From: Chitinophaga skermanii
GTDB lineage: Bacteria; Bacteroidota; Bacteroidia; Chitinophagales; Chitinophagaceae
Length of the DNA stretch: 64,000 bases
Assembly: GCF_003259335.1 (NCBI RefSeq)
Contig: NZ_QLLL01000009.1
Location: 62,001-126,000, forward strand
Reading direction: 5' to 3'
This document shows, in pieces, positions 44,834 through 53,406 of this stretch; the first letter of the stretch is position 1; each line of letters opens with the position of its first letter. The notes beneath the pieces were generated by a model. That model saw only the letters and a list, made by a program, of their open reading frames with translations. It searched no databases and had not been told where the DNA came from. Made by a program: the position numbers and the translations under genes.

Positions 44834-45238
44834 TTACTTCGCCGCCCCAGTTCTAGCTTTTACACTTTCAATATCTTCCCCGAAGTTGAACACATACCCA
44901 TCTGGGTCCGTGATGGCAAACTCGCGCATTTGATGTTCGAAATCTTCGATATCGTACAGGATATTGGCCTTGGTTTTCAATTCTTCCCAAACCTCGTCTA
45001 CGTTATCAACATAAATGTAGAAGCTACCTGTGTATTGTGGTGCCTCCTCTTTCATTACCGAATTTTTAAGACGGAACATGATATCTACTTTTCCCCGGCG
45101 AAGGCTCGCCCAGAAAGCTTCGCCGCCTTCACACCTGGTCATTATATTTAAACATTCAAACCCCAATACTTCTGTATAGTACTTTACAGAGGCCCTTATA
45201 TCACGCACAAAAAACATAGGTGTTAATTGCTGTAGCAT
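44834..45238 (-). CDS. VOC (glyoxalase/bleomycin resistance) family protein
   Basis: A 134-residue protein with two beta-alpha-beta-beta-beta modules: FFVRDIRASVKYYTEVLGFE at the N-terminus and GSFYIYVDNVDEVWEELK in the second half, ending FAITDPDGYVFNFGED. The family covers glyoxalases, dioxygenases and drug-binding proteins; the substrate is not evident. It is convergent with the MarR gene with no gap between the two stop codons. Confidence 0.88.
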   Translation of the reverse strand: MLQQLTPMFFVRDIRASVKYYTEVLGFECLNIMTRCEGGEAFWASLRRGKVDIMFRLKNSVMKEEAPQYTGSFYIYVDNVDEVWEELKTKANILYDIEDFEHQMREFAITDPDGYVFNFGEDIESVKARTGAAK

Positions 45239-45264
45239 ACCGATTGATTTTCTTCAATTTACAA

Positions 45265-45296
45265 TAAAAAACGGGCACCGTTATAAATCGATGCCC
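45265..45296 (-). terminator. terminator of the MFS transporter gene
   Basis: CGGGCA (45271-45276) pairs with TGCCCG (45291-45296); the A run at 45265-45270 is the minus-strand T tract. Confidence 0.75.
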
Positions 45297-45323
45297 GCTA
45301 ATGAAATTGTTACATTCGGTTGT

Positions 45324-46598
45324 TTATTCCTCTTCAACATAGTCGAGATCCTTTCCAAAAGTCTCCTTACTTGTGATGGCGGCAACAAACGCAATGAGGA
45401 TGCAAAGTAAGCCTGTAATAAGGCCACTTGCTAGATAGGGTGATCCAAAATAGTCCTTCAAGCCAACTTGAAGGTATAAGAAGATCGGTGTAATTAAGTT
45501 CAGCATTCCACGCGCATAATTTGGTGCTGTTGTAGCGGCCATAGCGCGGAAATTGGTACCAAATTGTTCGGCTGCCATTGTTACGAAAATAGCCCAGAAA
45601 CCTACGCTGAATCCCAGTAAACCACAAATTGCATAGAATGTTGTTACACTTACGCCATGGGCACTGAAATAGAGCAATACGCTTACGAGGGTCATCGTGT
45701 AAAAGATGTACAGCACTTTTTTCCGGCTTTTTAACCATTGGCTGATAGCGCCACTGGCTAAATCACCAAAGGTTAAGGCAGCGTAACAGATCATAATGGC
45801 TTTACCAGGATCAACTGTGCCTTTTACTTCCAACTTTTCAGCGAATGAATTGGAGAAGAACACGAGAATCCCAACAACATACCAAGTGGGCATCCCAACG
45901 AGAATGCATTTTAGGTACCGCTTGAACCGGTCGCCGTTGGTGAAGAACTTGAGGTAATTCCCGCGGCTGACATTGGTTTGTTGCTTACTGTTGTGGAACA
46001 TACCAGATTCTACTACGCTTACGCGGAGTAAAAGCAAAGCTAAACCTAGGCCGCCACCAATAAAGTAGCAAGCGCGCCAGTTTTCTCCGAATGCTTGGGA
46101 TACAAAGTAAGCAGCAACGGCTCCAGAAATCCCGATACTGGCAACGATCATCGTCCCAATACCGCGTTTTTCTTTCGGAAGTACCTCTGCTACTAATGTA
46201 ATACCAGCCCCTAGTTCGCCCGCTAAGCCTAAGCCTGCAACAACGCGCCAGATCTTGTACCAAACAATTGCGTTTTCCCCATCAATTAATCCATTGGCAA
46301 TATTTGCCACGGAATACAGCAAAATAGACCCGAATAACACCGACAATCGCCCGCGTTTATCGCCTAAAATGCCCCAAAAGATACCGCCGATTAACAAACC
46401 GGCCATTTGGTAATTGATCAGCGCAAGCCCTACTTCTTCGATTTGTTCTTTATTCAAACCTAAAGACTGTAAGCTTTTGATACGGATAATACCGAATAAT
46501 AATAAGTCGTAGATATCTACAAAATACCCCAACGATGCTACGATGACAGCAGCATTTAAAATTTTTGTTTTTTTGGTTGACGTGGATTCAGGATGCAT
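45324..46598 (-). CDS. MFS transporter
   Basis: A 424-residue, 12-span permease. The family loop GDKRGRLSVLFGS between spans 2 and 3 and the GLGLAGELGAGITLVAEVLPKEKRG segment after span 4 are typical of the metabolite:proton symporter and sugar porter branches, which carry organic acids or sugars. The second half contains the equivalent QWLKSRKKVLYIF loop. Substrate cannot be told from sequence. The DedA gene lies 33 bases downstream of its start, in the upstream direction of the same strand, so both may share a transcript. Confidence 0.85.
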   Translation of the reverse strand: MHPESTSTKKTKILNAAVIVASLGYFVDIYDLLLFGIIRIKSLQSLGLNKEQIEEVGLALINYQMAGLLIGGIFWGILGDKRGRLSVLFGSILLYSVANIANGLIDGENAIVWYKIWRVVAGLGLAGELGAGITLVAEVLPKEKRGIGTMIVASIGISGAVAAYFVSQAFGENWRACYFIGGGLGLALLLLRVSVVESGMFHNSKQQTNVSRGNYLKFFTNGDRFKRYLKCILVGMPTWYVVGILVFFSNSFAEKLEVKGTVDPGKAIMICYAALTFGDLASGAISQWLKSRKKVLYIFYTMTLVSVLLYFSAHGVSVTTFYAICGLLGFSVGFWAIFVTMAAEQFGTNFRAMAATTAPNYARGMLNLITPIFLYLQVGLKDYFGSPYLASGLITGLLCILIAFVAAITSKETFGKDLDYVEEE

Positions 46599-46631
46599 AT
46601 ATAGTTAACGTGAAATAACGTTGTATGGCCC

Positions 46632-47318
46632 CTACTCTCCTTGCTGCGACGGTGCTTCTTTATTTTCACCTGGCAAAACCGTTCTTTGTTTTGGTTTACC
46701 AAAGAAGATTTTAATCAATACAGGTAATGTAGTGATCAAAATAATCACGATGATAATCAGCTCTAAATGCTCTTTTAAATTCGGGAATATTTTATCGAGA
46801 TAATGTCCTGCTAACATAAGGGAGAAGACCCAAGTGATGGAACCGATGATGTTATAGAACATGAATTTTTTACGATCCATTTGTACGATACCTGCGATAA
46901 TCGGCGCGAAAGTGCGCACAATAGGAAGGAAGCGCGCGATAAAAATAGCGCCACCACCATATTTCTCGTAGAAATCGTGTGCTTGTTGCAAGTGTTTCTT
47001 CTTGAACAATAAAGTATCTTTTTTACGGAATAACATAGGACCTGATTTCTTGCCAAACCAATAGCCGACTAAGTTACCGATAATGCCCGCCAATGCGATA
47101 AGGGACATTAAAACAAAGAATGGGATGTTGAAGAAACTTTCGCACAGTAATTCACTGTAAATACCGGCCACGAATAACAAAGAATCACCCGGTAAAAAGA
47201 AACCTACGAATAAACCAGTTTCTGCAAAAATGATAAATAATAATAAATACAATCCTCCATGCTCAATGATCCACTTGGGATTAATCAAATGCTTCAAAAA
47301 CTCTAAAAACTGGTCCAT
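46632..47318 (-). CDS. DedA family (VTT domain) membrane protein
   Basis: A 228-residue integral membrane protein. Hallmarks are FVGFFLPGDSLLFVAG near the N-terminus, GYWFGKKSGP, and IARFLPIVRTFAPIIAG with conserved arginines. DedA proteins are lipid scramblases or transporters (for example of undecaprenyl phosphate or phosphatidylethanolamine) needed for envelope homeostasis and proton-motive force. The C-terminus is a hydrophilic tail (GENKEAPSQQGE). Confidence 0.92.
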   Translation of the reverse strand: MDQFLEFLKHLINPKWIIEHGGLYLLLFIIFAETGLFVGFFLPGDSLLFVAGIYSELLCESFFNIPFFVLMSLIALAGIIGNLVGYWFGKKSGPMLFRKKDTLLFKKKHLQQAHDFYEKYGGGAIFIARFLPIVRTFAPIIAGIVQMDRKKFMFYNIIGSITWVFSLMLAGHYLDKIFPNLKEHLELIIIVIILITTLPVLIKIFFGKPKQRTVLPGENKEAPSQQGE

Positions 47319-47403
47319 GCAAAATTTTAATTTATGACAAACTACTACAATCGCTTACGTGAAATAGACGTGGAAAAATAATGATTTATATGCTAAACAA
47401 AAG

Positions 47404-48654
47404 TTATTTTTCGTTCTTGCTAAGATCCAGCTTGCCTTCCCACTTAGACACAACCGCCGATGCCATGGCATTACCGATTACGTTAGTAGCGGAACGACCC
47501 ATATCTAAGAAGTGGTCGATACCTAATAAAAGTAATAAGCCCGCCTCAGGAATATTGAACATAGCCAGGGTACCGGCAATTACCACCAAGGAGGCTCTTG
47601 GTACACCGGCAATACCTTTAGAGGTGATCATGAGTACGAGCAACATGGAGATTTGTTGTTCGAAACCTAAGTGAATACCATAGGCCTGTGCAATGAATAA
47701 ACTTGCAAAGGTCATATACATCATGGAACCATCGAGATTAAACGAGTAACCTAATGGTAATACGAAACTTACAATCCTGTTATCGCAACCAAACTTTTCT
47801 AATGCCTCCATGGTACGCGGGTAAGCCGCTTCGCTGGATGCTGTACTGAAAGCCATTAAAATAGGCTCTACTAAACGGCGGAATAGGTGAATAATTGGTT
47901 TACCGATAATTAAAAATCCTACTAAACCCAGTAATATCCATAAGGCGATCAGACCGCCATAGAATTGAACAACGAATACGCCGTAGGTAACTAGTATACC
48001 TAACCCTTTTTGTGCAATGATGTTAGCCATGGCGCCAAATACGGCAAAAGGTGCGAAGTTCATCACGTAACCTGTTACTTTCAACATTACATGTGAAACA
48101 GCATCCATTAGTTTCACTACCGGTAAGCCTACTTCCCCGATAGCAGCTGTTGCCACACCGAAGAATAGGGAGAATACAACGATTTGGAGAATTTCATTAT
48201 GAGCCATTGCTTCGATCGCGCTTTCAGGGAAAACGTGCGTAAAGAAGCCTTTGAGAGTCATTGAAGCTTTAGCAACGCCCGAGTTTGCGTGCACATCGGG
48301 TAATGGTAAATGTAAGCCCACCCCTGGTTTTAAAAGGTTTACGAGTACCATTCCTAAAAACAAGGAAACAAAGGTAGCCGAGATAAACCATAACATAGTT
48401 TTAGCTCCAATACGGCCAACAGCCTTAATATCACCGAGTTTAGCTACGCCCAACACTAAAGTAGAGAATACCAATGGTGCGATGATCATCTTTACAAGGC
48501 GGAGGAATATATCGGTCAAAATCGAAACGTTATCGCCGAAGGTTTTGATAGTTTCCTGGTCGTCGGTCGATTCCCGTACAATTGCGCCGGTGGCGATACC
48601 GATTACCATGGCTATTAAAATGAATACTGTCAGCAGGTTCGATTTTTTCTTCAT
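47404..48654 (-). CDS. dicarboxylate/amino acid:cation symporter (DAACS family)
   Basis: A 416-residue transporter of the GltP/DctA/excitatory amino acid transporter family. The re-entrant hairpin motifs are visible: the serine-rich AFSTASSEAAYPRTME, the cation-binding NLDGSMMYMTFAS, and the MITSKGIAGVPRASLVVIAGTL region, followed by LLLGIDHFLDMGRSATNVIGNAMAS. Likely substrates are glutamate, aspartate or C4-dicarboxylates. No regulator is adjacent. Confidence 0.92.
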   Translation of the reverse strand: MKKKSNLLTVFILIAMVIGIATGAIVRESTDDQETIKTFGDNVSILTDIFLRLVKMIIAPLVFSTLVLGVAKLGDIKAVGRIGAKTMLWFISATFVSLFLGMVLVNLLKPGVGLHLPLPDVHANSGVAKASMTLKGFFTHVFPESAIEAMAHNEILQIVVFSLFFGVATAAIGEVGLPVVKLMDAVSHVMLKVTGYVMNFAPFAVFGAMANIIAQKGLGILVTYGVFVVQFYGGLIALWILLGLVGFLIIGKPIIHLFRRLVEPILMAFSTASSEAAYPRTMEALEKFGCDNRIVSFVLPLGYSFNLDGSMMYMTFASLFIAQAYGIHLGFEQQISMLLVLMITSKGIAGVPRASLVVIAGTLAMFNIPEAGLLLLLGIDHFLDMGRSATNVIGNAMASAVVSKWEGKLDLSKNEK

Positions 48655-48872
48655 GCCTAATAATAGTTTTGCTGTATGTTATTGTTGCTAATTATTGTCC
48701 CATTTATTACAACCCAGGCTTGGCATAGGTTGAATGACTATCCAGTTACAGGTAATGCCGGGCGTAAAATTTCCCAAAAATAAGGTTTCAAACGGTAAAC
48801 ACGAATTGTTCTGGTGCTGTTTTCGAGAATTTCCGCATAAATAAAAATTGAGGCATTTTATTTTAGAAATTC

Positions 48873-48880
48873 TATATTTG
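48873..48880 (+). promoter_or_regulatory. -7 box of the amino acid permease gene
   Basis: TATATTTG, with a TTG at 48848-48850 (22 bases upstream), about 55 bases before the start codon. Confidence 0.55.
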
Positions 48881-48934
48881 GCGAATCTATAAAATCTAAA
48901 CTCTCTAATATCAACCTTACAACAACAACTTTGT

Positions 48935-50383
48935 ATGAGTAGACTCTTTGTCAAAAAGCCACTCGGACAACTCTTGAATGAAGCTTCAGAATCAGAAAAG
49001 GGTTTAAAAAGAACATTATCAGCCAACAGTTTAATCGCGCTCGGAATTGGAGCCATCATTGGTGCGGGCTTATTTTCTCTTACCGGTCTCGCTGCAGCAA
49101 ATAATGCTGGTCCTGCTGTTACAATCTCTTTCATTATTGGTGCTATTGGATGTGCTTTCGCTGGTTTATGCTACGCGGAATTTGCCTCTATGATCCCGAT
49201 TGCGGGTAGTGCTTATACCTATTCTTATGCCACCATGGGTGAATTCATTGCATGGATCATCGGTTGGGATTTAGTTTTGGAATACGCTTTAGGTGCGGCT
49301 ACAGTAAGTATTAGCTGGTCGCAGTACCTTGTAAAATTCTTACATCACTATAACATTCACTTACCGGCACAGTTAACCAGTTCGCCATTCGAAACGGTTA
49401 CTATGTTGGATGGTTCTGTTGTACACGGTTGGTTAAACTTACCGGCTGTATTGATCGTAGTATGTTTATCTATGTTATTGATCAAGGGTACGAAAGAATC
49501 TGCTTTCATCAACGGCTTACTCGTTGCTTTAAAAGTGGCTGTAGTATTAGTTTTCATTGCTGTAGGTTGGGGTCACATCAACCAAGCTAACTACGATCCA
49601 TATATCCCTGCAAATACAGGTGAATTTGGTCATTTCGGTTGGTCTGGTGTATTCCGTGGCGCAGCGGTTGTATTCTTTGCTTTCATTGGGTTTGATGCAG
49701 TATCTACTGCTGCCCAGGAAGCGAAAAATCCGCAAAGAGATATGCCACGTGGTATCTTAGGTTCTTTGTTGATTTGTACTATTTTATACGTATTGTTTGC
49801 TCACGTAATGACAGGTTTAGCGCATTATACAGAATTCGCTGGTAGCGCTGCACCGGTTGCTGTTGCCATTGAAAAAACACCGTACGAATGGTTGAAACAA
49901 GCTATCATCGTTGCGATCTTAGCAGGTTACACCTCTGTAATCTTGGTAATGTTAATGGGTCAATCCCGCGTATTCTACTCTATGAGTATGGACGGTTTAT
50001 TACCAAAATCATTCGCTACTGTACATAAGAAATTCCGTACACCGTATAAATCAAACTTGTTATTCATGGTATTCGTGAGCTTGTTCTCGGCTTTCGTTCC
50101 AGTGAATATCGTAGGGGAAATGGTGAGTATCGGTACATTATTCGCCTTCGTGTTAGTATGTGTGGGCGTAATGGTAATGCGTAAATCGCAACCAGATGTA
50201 CCTCGTCCATTCAAAACACCATTGGTTCCAATCGTTCCAATCTTAGGTATCATCATTTGTTTTGCATTAATGGCATCATTACCATTTGATACTTGGTTAC
50301 GTTTGGCAGTTTGGATGGCTTTGGGTGTGATTATCTACTTCGCTTACAGTAAGAAAAACAGCGTTTTAGGTAATAAACTTTAG
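48935..50383 (+). CDS. APC family amino acid permease
   Basis: A 482-residue permease with 12 or more spans. The substrate-binding unwound helix GIGAIIGAGLFSLTGLAAA lies at about 36-55, and FFAFIGFDAVSTAAQEAKNPQRDMPRGI in the middle. This FDAVSTAAEE-type motif marks the cationic amino acid transporter branch (YfnA-like). The protein likely imports amino acids with protons. Own promoter and terminator. Confidence 0.92.
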   Translation: MSRLFVKKPLGQLLNEASESEKGLKRTLSANSLIALGIGAIIGAGLFSLTGLAAANNAGPAVTISFIIGAIGCAFAGLCYAEFASMIPIAGSAYTYSYATMGEFIAWIIGWDLVLEYALGAATVSISWSQYLVKFLHHYNIHLPAQLTSSPFETVTMLDGSVVHGWLNLPAVLIVVCLSMLLIKGTKESAFINGLLVALKVAVVLVFIAVGWGHINQANYDPYIPANTGEFGHFGWSGVFRGAAVVFFAFIGFDAVSTAAQEAKNPQRDMPRGILGSLLICTILYVLFAHVMTGLAHYTEFAGSAAPVAVAIEKTPYEWLKQAIIVAILAGYTSVILVMLMGQSRVFYSMSMDGLLPKSFATVHKKFRTPYKSNLLFMVFVSLFSAFVPVNIVGEMVSIGTLFAFVLVCVGVMVMRKSQPDVPRPFKTPLVPIVPILGIIICFALMASLPFDTWLRLAVWMALGVIIYFAYSKKNSVLGNKL

Positions 50384-50405
50384 TACTAAAAAACTTACAT
50401 ATATG

Positions 50406-50432
50406 GCCGCTCTTGCAAAAGAGCGGCTTTTT
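50406..50432 (+). terminator. terminator of the amino acid permease gene
   Basis: GCCGCTCTT (50406-50414) pairs with AAGAGCGGC (50419-50427), then T. Confidence 0.85.
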
Positions 50433-50521
50433 ATTTTAGCAAGGAGGTAGGAATAACGGCGGTTTAGGATTTTTTAACCCTTCTTTTTCAGCCAGGAAAT
50501 TCCCAAATCCACATTATTTAA

Positions 50522-50529
50522 TATTTTTG
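50522..50529 (+). promoter_or_regulatory. -7 box of the yebC-like gene
   Basis: TATTTTTG, 56 bases before the start codon; no clear -33. Confidence 0.45.
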
Positions 50530-50585
50530 CATCCTCGTTGATGGTTAGCCGATTGCTCCCATCAATCCAATAAATAAAGATTCAT

Positions 50586-51296
50586 ATGGGAAGAATATTC
50601 GAAGTAAGAAAACACACCATGTTTGCCCGTTGGGACAAAATGGCTAAACAATTTACCCGTATCGGGAAAGAGATCGCTATTGCTGTTAAAGCTGGTGGCC
50701 CAGACCCGGATAACAACCCTGCCCTCCGTCGCTGTATGTTAAACGCTAAAGGTGTGAACATGCCTAAAGACCGTGTTGAAGCTGCGATTAAACGCGCGAT
50801 GGGTAAAGACAAAACTGATTACGAAGAAGTAGTATACGAAGGTTACGCTCCACATGGTGTTGCGGTAATGGTTGAAACTGCTACTGATAATACAACTCGT
50901 ACCGTTGCAAATGTGCGTATGCACTTCAACAAAATGGGTGGTTCACTCGGTAACAGTGGTTCGGTAGCTTTCACATTCAACCGTATGGGTGAATTCAAAA
51001 TCAAAGCTGAAGGTCAAGATATCGAGAACTTAGAATTGGAATTGATTGATTTCGGTTTAGAAGAAATCGGTGAAGATGCTGACGGTAATATCATCATCCG
51101 CACTGCTTTCACAGATTTCGGTAACATGTCGAAAGGTTTGGAAGATAGAGGTATTACACCTGAAAGTGCAGAATTGAAAAGGATTCCTTTGAACACAGTA
51201 GAGTTAACGGAAGAACAAGCGAAAGAAGTATTGGAATTAGTGGATAGATTAGAGCAAGACGACGACGTTCAACAAGTATTCCACAACTTGCGATAA
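50586..51296 (+). CDS. YebC/PmpR/TACO1 family protein
   Basis: A 236-residue protein of the YebC family. The N-terminal block MGRIFEVRKHTMFARWDKMAKQF with the following PDPDNNPALRRCMLNAKGVNMPKDRVEAAIKRA, and the YEGYAPHGVAVMVE segment, are diagnostic. Members have been described as DNA-binding regulators and, more recently, as translation factors helping ribosomes at proline-rich stretches (bacterial YebC, mitochondrial TACO1). An EF-P gene is in the same window but not linked. Confidence 0.93.
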   Translation: MGRIFEVRKHTMFARWDKMAKQFTRIGKEIAIAVKAGGPDPDNNPALRRCMLNAKGVNMPKDRVEAAIKRAMGKDKTDYEEVVYEGYAPHGVAVMVETATDNTTRTVANVRMHFNKMGGSLGNSGSVAFTFNRMGEFKIKAEGQDIENLELELIDFGLEEIGEDADGNIIIRTAFTDFGNMSKGLEDRGITPESAELKRIPLNTVELTEEQAKEVLELVDRLEQDDDVQQVFHNLR

Positions 51297-51313
51297 GATA
51301 TTATTATCAATAT

Positions 51314-51349
51314 AAAAAGCCTTCTTTACTATGTAGAGAAGGCTTTTTT
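51314..51349. terminator. bidirectional terminator
   Basis: AAAAAGCCTTCT (51314-51325) pairs with AGAAGGCTTTTT (51337-51348). Serves the yebC-like gene and the convergent dehydrogenase gene. Confidence 0.85.
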
Positions 51350-51373
51350 AGTGTATGAAGGATGAATTATGTA

Positions 51374-52333
51374 CTAGAATTTATTCACAACGTTTTGCAT
51401 GTCACCTGCTTGGAATGCTTGGATATTCGCAACAAGGGTATTCATTAAACGTGTACGTGCTTCCTTGGTAGCCCATGCAATATGCGGTGTAATAATACAG
51501 TTCTTCGCGCCCAGTAATGGATTCAATGAGCTTGGGGGTTCCTGCGATAATACATCTAATGCAGCACCGGCTATTATGCCATCATTTAATGCTTTTGCTA
51601 CATCGGCTTCGTTCAACAAGGGGCCACGGCTAGTATTTACTAAAAATGCTGTAGGTTTCATTGTTTTTAATCTAGCTTCGTTTACAAACCCTTTATTCGC
51701 ATCGTTTAATGGACAGTGCAAGGATATAATATCAGCCTCTTGGAACAAAGTAGCAACATCCACAAAATTAACATTTTCCATACGATCGCGTTCTGGGTGT
51801 TTATGATGAGCAATCACCTTCATACCAAAAGCCATAGCGAGTTTAGCCACTGCCTGCCCGATATTTCCGAAGCCTACGATACCCATCACTTTCCCATATA
51901 GCTCGATTAGTGGGGATTTCCAATATGCAAAGTCGGCACTAGCTGCCCAGTCACCATTATGCACGCTGGCACTATGGTCGCCTACATGATGACATAATTC
52001 CAAGATCAAAGCCATCGTGATTTGAGCTACACTAGCTGTAGAATAAGCAGGAACGTTCGTAACGGGGATTTTCCGTTCAGCGGCTGCTTGTAAATCCACC
52101 ACGTTAAAGCCAGTGGCCATTACACCGATATAGCGAAGTTGATCGAGTTGCGCAATTGTATCAGCGTTCAACACAACTTTATTAGTGAGCACGATGTCAG
52201 CATCTTTTGCACGCGACACTATTTCGTTTGGCGGCGTTCTATCATATAATTTTACATTTCCGAGGGCCTGCAAAGCATCCCAGTTTAAGTCGCCTGGATT
52301 AAGCGTATAAGCGTCGAGTACAACAATGCGCAT
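51374..52333 (-). CDS. D-2-hydroxyacid dehydrogenase (glycerate dehydrogenase-like)
   Basis: A 319-residue NAD-dependent dehydrogenase. The nucleotide fold GKVMGIVGFGNIGQAVAK is in the middle; catalytic arginine lies in NTSRGPLLNEADV, the glutamate in VLSQEPP and the histidine in ITPHIAWATKEAR. The N-terminus MRIVVLDAYTLNPGDLNWDALQALG is typical of HprA-like glycerate/hydroxypyruvate reductases. The ATG at 52333 is preferred to 52342. Substrate is most likely hydroxypyruvate or glycerate, by resemblance only. Confidence 0.88.
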   Translation of the reverse strand: MRIVVLDAYTLNPGDLNWDALQALGNVKLYDRTPPNEIVSRAKDADIVLTNKVVLNADTIAQLDQLRYIGVMATGFNVVDLQAAAERKIPVTNVPAYSTASVAQITMALILELCHHVGDHSASVHNGDWAASADFAYWKSPLIELYGKVMGIVGFGNIGQAVAKLAMAFGMKVIAHHKHPERDRMENVNFVDVATLFQEADIISLHCPLNDANKGFVNEARLKTMKPTAFLVNTSRGPLLNEADVAKALNDGIIAGAALDVLSQEPPSSLNPLLGAKNCIITPHIAWATKEARTRLMNTLVANIQAFQAGDMQNVVNKF

Positions 52334-52372
52334 AAGTAACAATTGAGCGACGAAGTTACAAAAAGCAACAAC

Positions 52373-52399
52373 GCCCGGCCTATACGAATATATGCCGGG
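52373..52399 (-). terminator. hairpin downstream of the zinc-ribbon gene
   Basis: GCCCGGC (52373-52379) pairs with GCCGGGC (52393-52399). On the minus strand it is followed by a T-rich but interrupted tract, so termination is probable but weaker than elsewhere. Confidence 0.5.
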
Positions 52400-52424
52400 C
52401 GCTTGCGGAAATGCAAAAACAATG

Positions 52425-52688
52425 TCAAATTGCTTGAGAAGTGCTAATCTGCTCGAAAGTGTTTTTGATCTTATCGATCACGAAAATGCCTAATACCGAT
52501 TTATATGTGCCGTAACAAAATTTGCCATTGAGTACGAGGTTGTGTTCTTTACCGAGAGGATGGATTCCTTCCATCAGTCTCACGAAACGCATACGTTGTA
52601 TACCGCCACCACAGCGATCACATTTGCTGTGTTCGAAACGTTGATGGGTGATAACCATGTTATTACAGCGTAAACATCTAGCTTCCAT
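52425..52688 (-). CDS. small zinc-ribbon protein
   Basis: An 87-residue protein with two CxxC knuckles, MEARCLRCNN and HSKCDRCGGG, forming a zinc ribbon at the N-terminus. The rest (IHPLGKEHNLVLNGKFCYGTYKSVLGIFVIDK) is uncharacterised. The motif spacing and protein-like composition support a real gene. Cytoplasmic; function unknown. It is upstream of the hydroxyacid dehydrogenase gene on the same strand but separated by a hairpin. Confidence 0.7.
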   Translation of the reverse strand: MEARCLRCNNMVITHQRFEHSKCDRCGGGIQRMRFVRLMEGIHPLGKEHNLVLNGKFCYGTYKSVLGIFVIDKIKNTFEQISTSQAI

Positions 52689-53043
52689 ACTAAGATTTGG
52701 TTGTTTGGGTAAGGTGAATCATTAAAGTTTGTTTGGGCAATTTTCTACTTTATTCCTTTTACAAACCCGGCTTAAGAAACGGGTGGGTGTCTTTATAATA
52801 GTGGTTTACGCTGCTTTAAAAAACTTAAAGAGGTCAACCGGAAGATTAACCCCTATCAGCTTATAAAAAAACCGTTAAGCAATTTAAAGTTCAATGCTGC
52901 TAAGATAATGCATTGAAAAAATGGAAGCTAGCAAAGTCTCTCCTGTATTGAAAATGAATAGGAAATGAACAAAAAAAATCCTTCTGAACAAAATGAACAG
53001 AAGGATTCAATATTGAACAAAATGAATAGGCTATTTTTATGTA
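52689..53043. other. non-coding gap with short direct repeats
   Basis: About 355 AT-rich bases with no gene. The right end has a terminator for the downstream minus-strand gene and repeats of an A-rich phrase (TTGAAAATGAATAGG at 52949, TTGAACAAAATGAATAGG at 53013, and further AACAAAATGAA copies). Confidence 0.5.
52971..53007 (-). terminator. terminator of the cbpA-like operon
   Basis: AATCCTTCTG (52977-52986) pairs with CAGAAGGATT (52998-53007); the A run at 52971-52978 is the minus-strand T tract. Confidence 0.8.
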
Positions 53044-53400
53044 TTAGATAACCTTTTTTCTACCGCCTTGGAGCCATGCGAATAATTGTGCTTTCGCCAC
53101 ATTTGGATTGGATGGATCACAATTAATAATGAGGAAATAGCATCCTAAAATGCTCATTTGCCAATCGGCCGATACATGCCCATCTTTGCTGCAAAAAGTT
53201 TTCTTGAAATGCTCGCTGACTGGGTATTGCAATGCTACACAGGCTTCCATTGCGCGGAATAAAGCTGTTTTTACAAGGGCATTGTCATTATACCCCAGCT
53301 TTTCCATTACTTCACTGGCATAATACTCCAATGGTTCGTGCCGCAAATTAAAGTGCTCAACCGACAACACTTCATCTAAGTACTCATATATCTTCAACAT
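53044..53400 (-). CDS. small protein with weak DinD/BRO-like resemblance, downstream of a DnaJ gene
   Basis: A 118-residue cytoplasmic protein. The order YYASEVMEKLGY, RAMEAC, SEHF, DWQMSILGCYFLIINCDPSNPNVAKAQLFAWLQ recalls the DinD (damage-inducible) family, where LGY, KA..AC, DHF and CYLIA.NGDP..IA.AQ.YFA.QTR occur in the same order. The match is by eye only. It starts six bases after the DnaJ-type gene, a position that CbpM-type chaperone modulators occupy in other bacteria, but no MerR-like sequence is seen. Confidence 0.55.
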   Translation of the reverse strand: MLKIYEYLDEVLSVEHFNLRHEPLEYYASEVMEKLGYNDNALVKTALFRAMEACVALQYPVSEHFKKTFCSKDGHVSADWQMSILGCYFLIINCDPSNPNVAKAQLFAWLQGGRKKVI

Positions 53401-53406
53401 AAAAAC

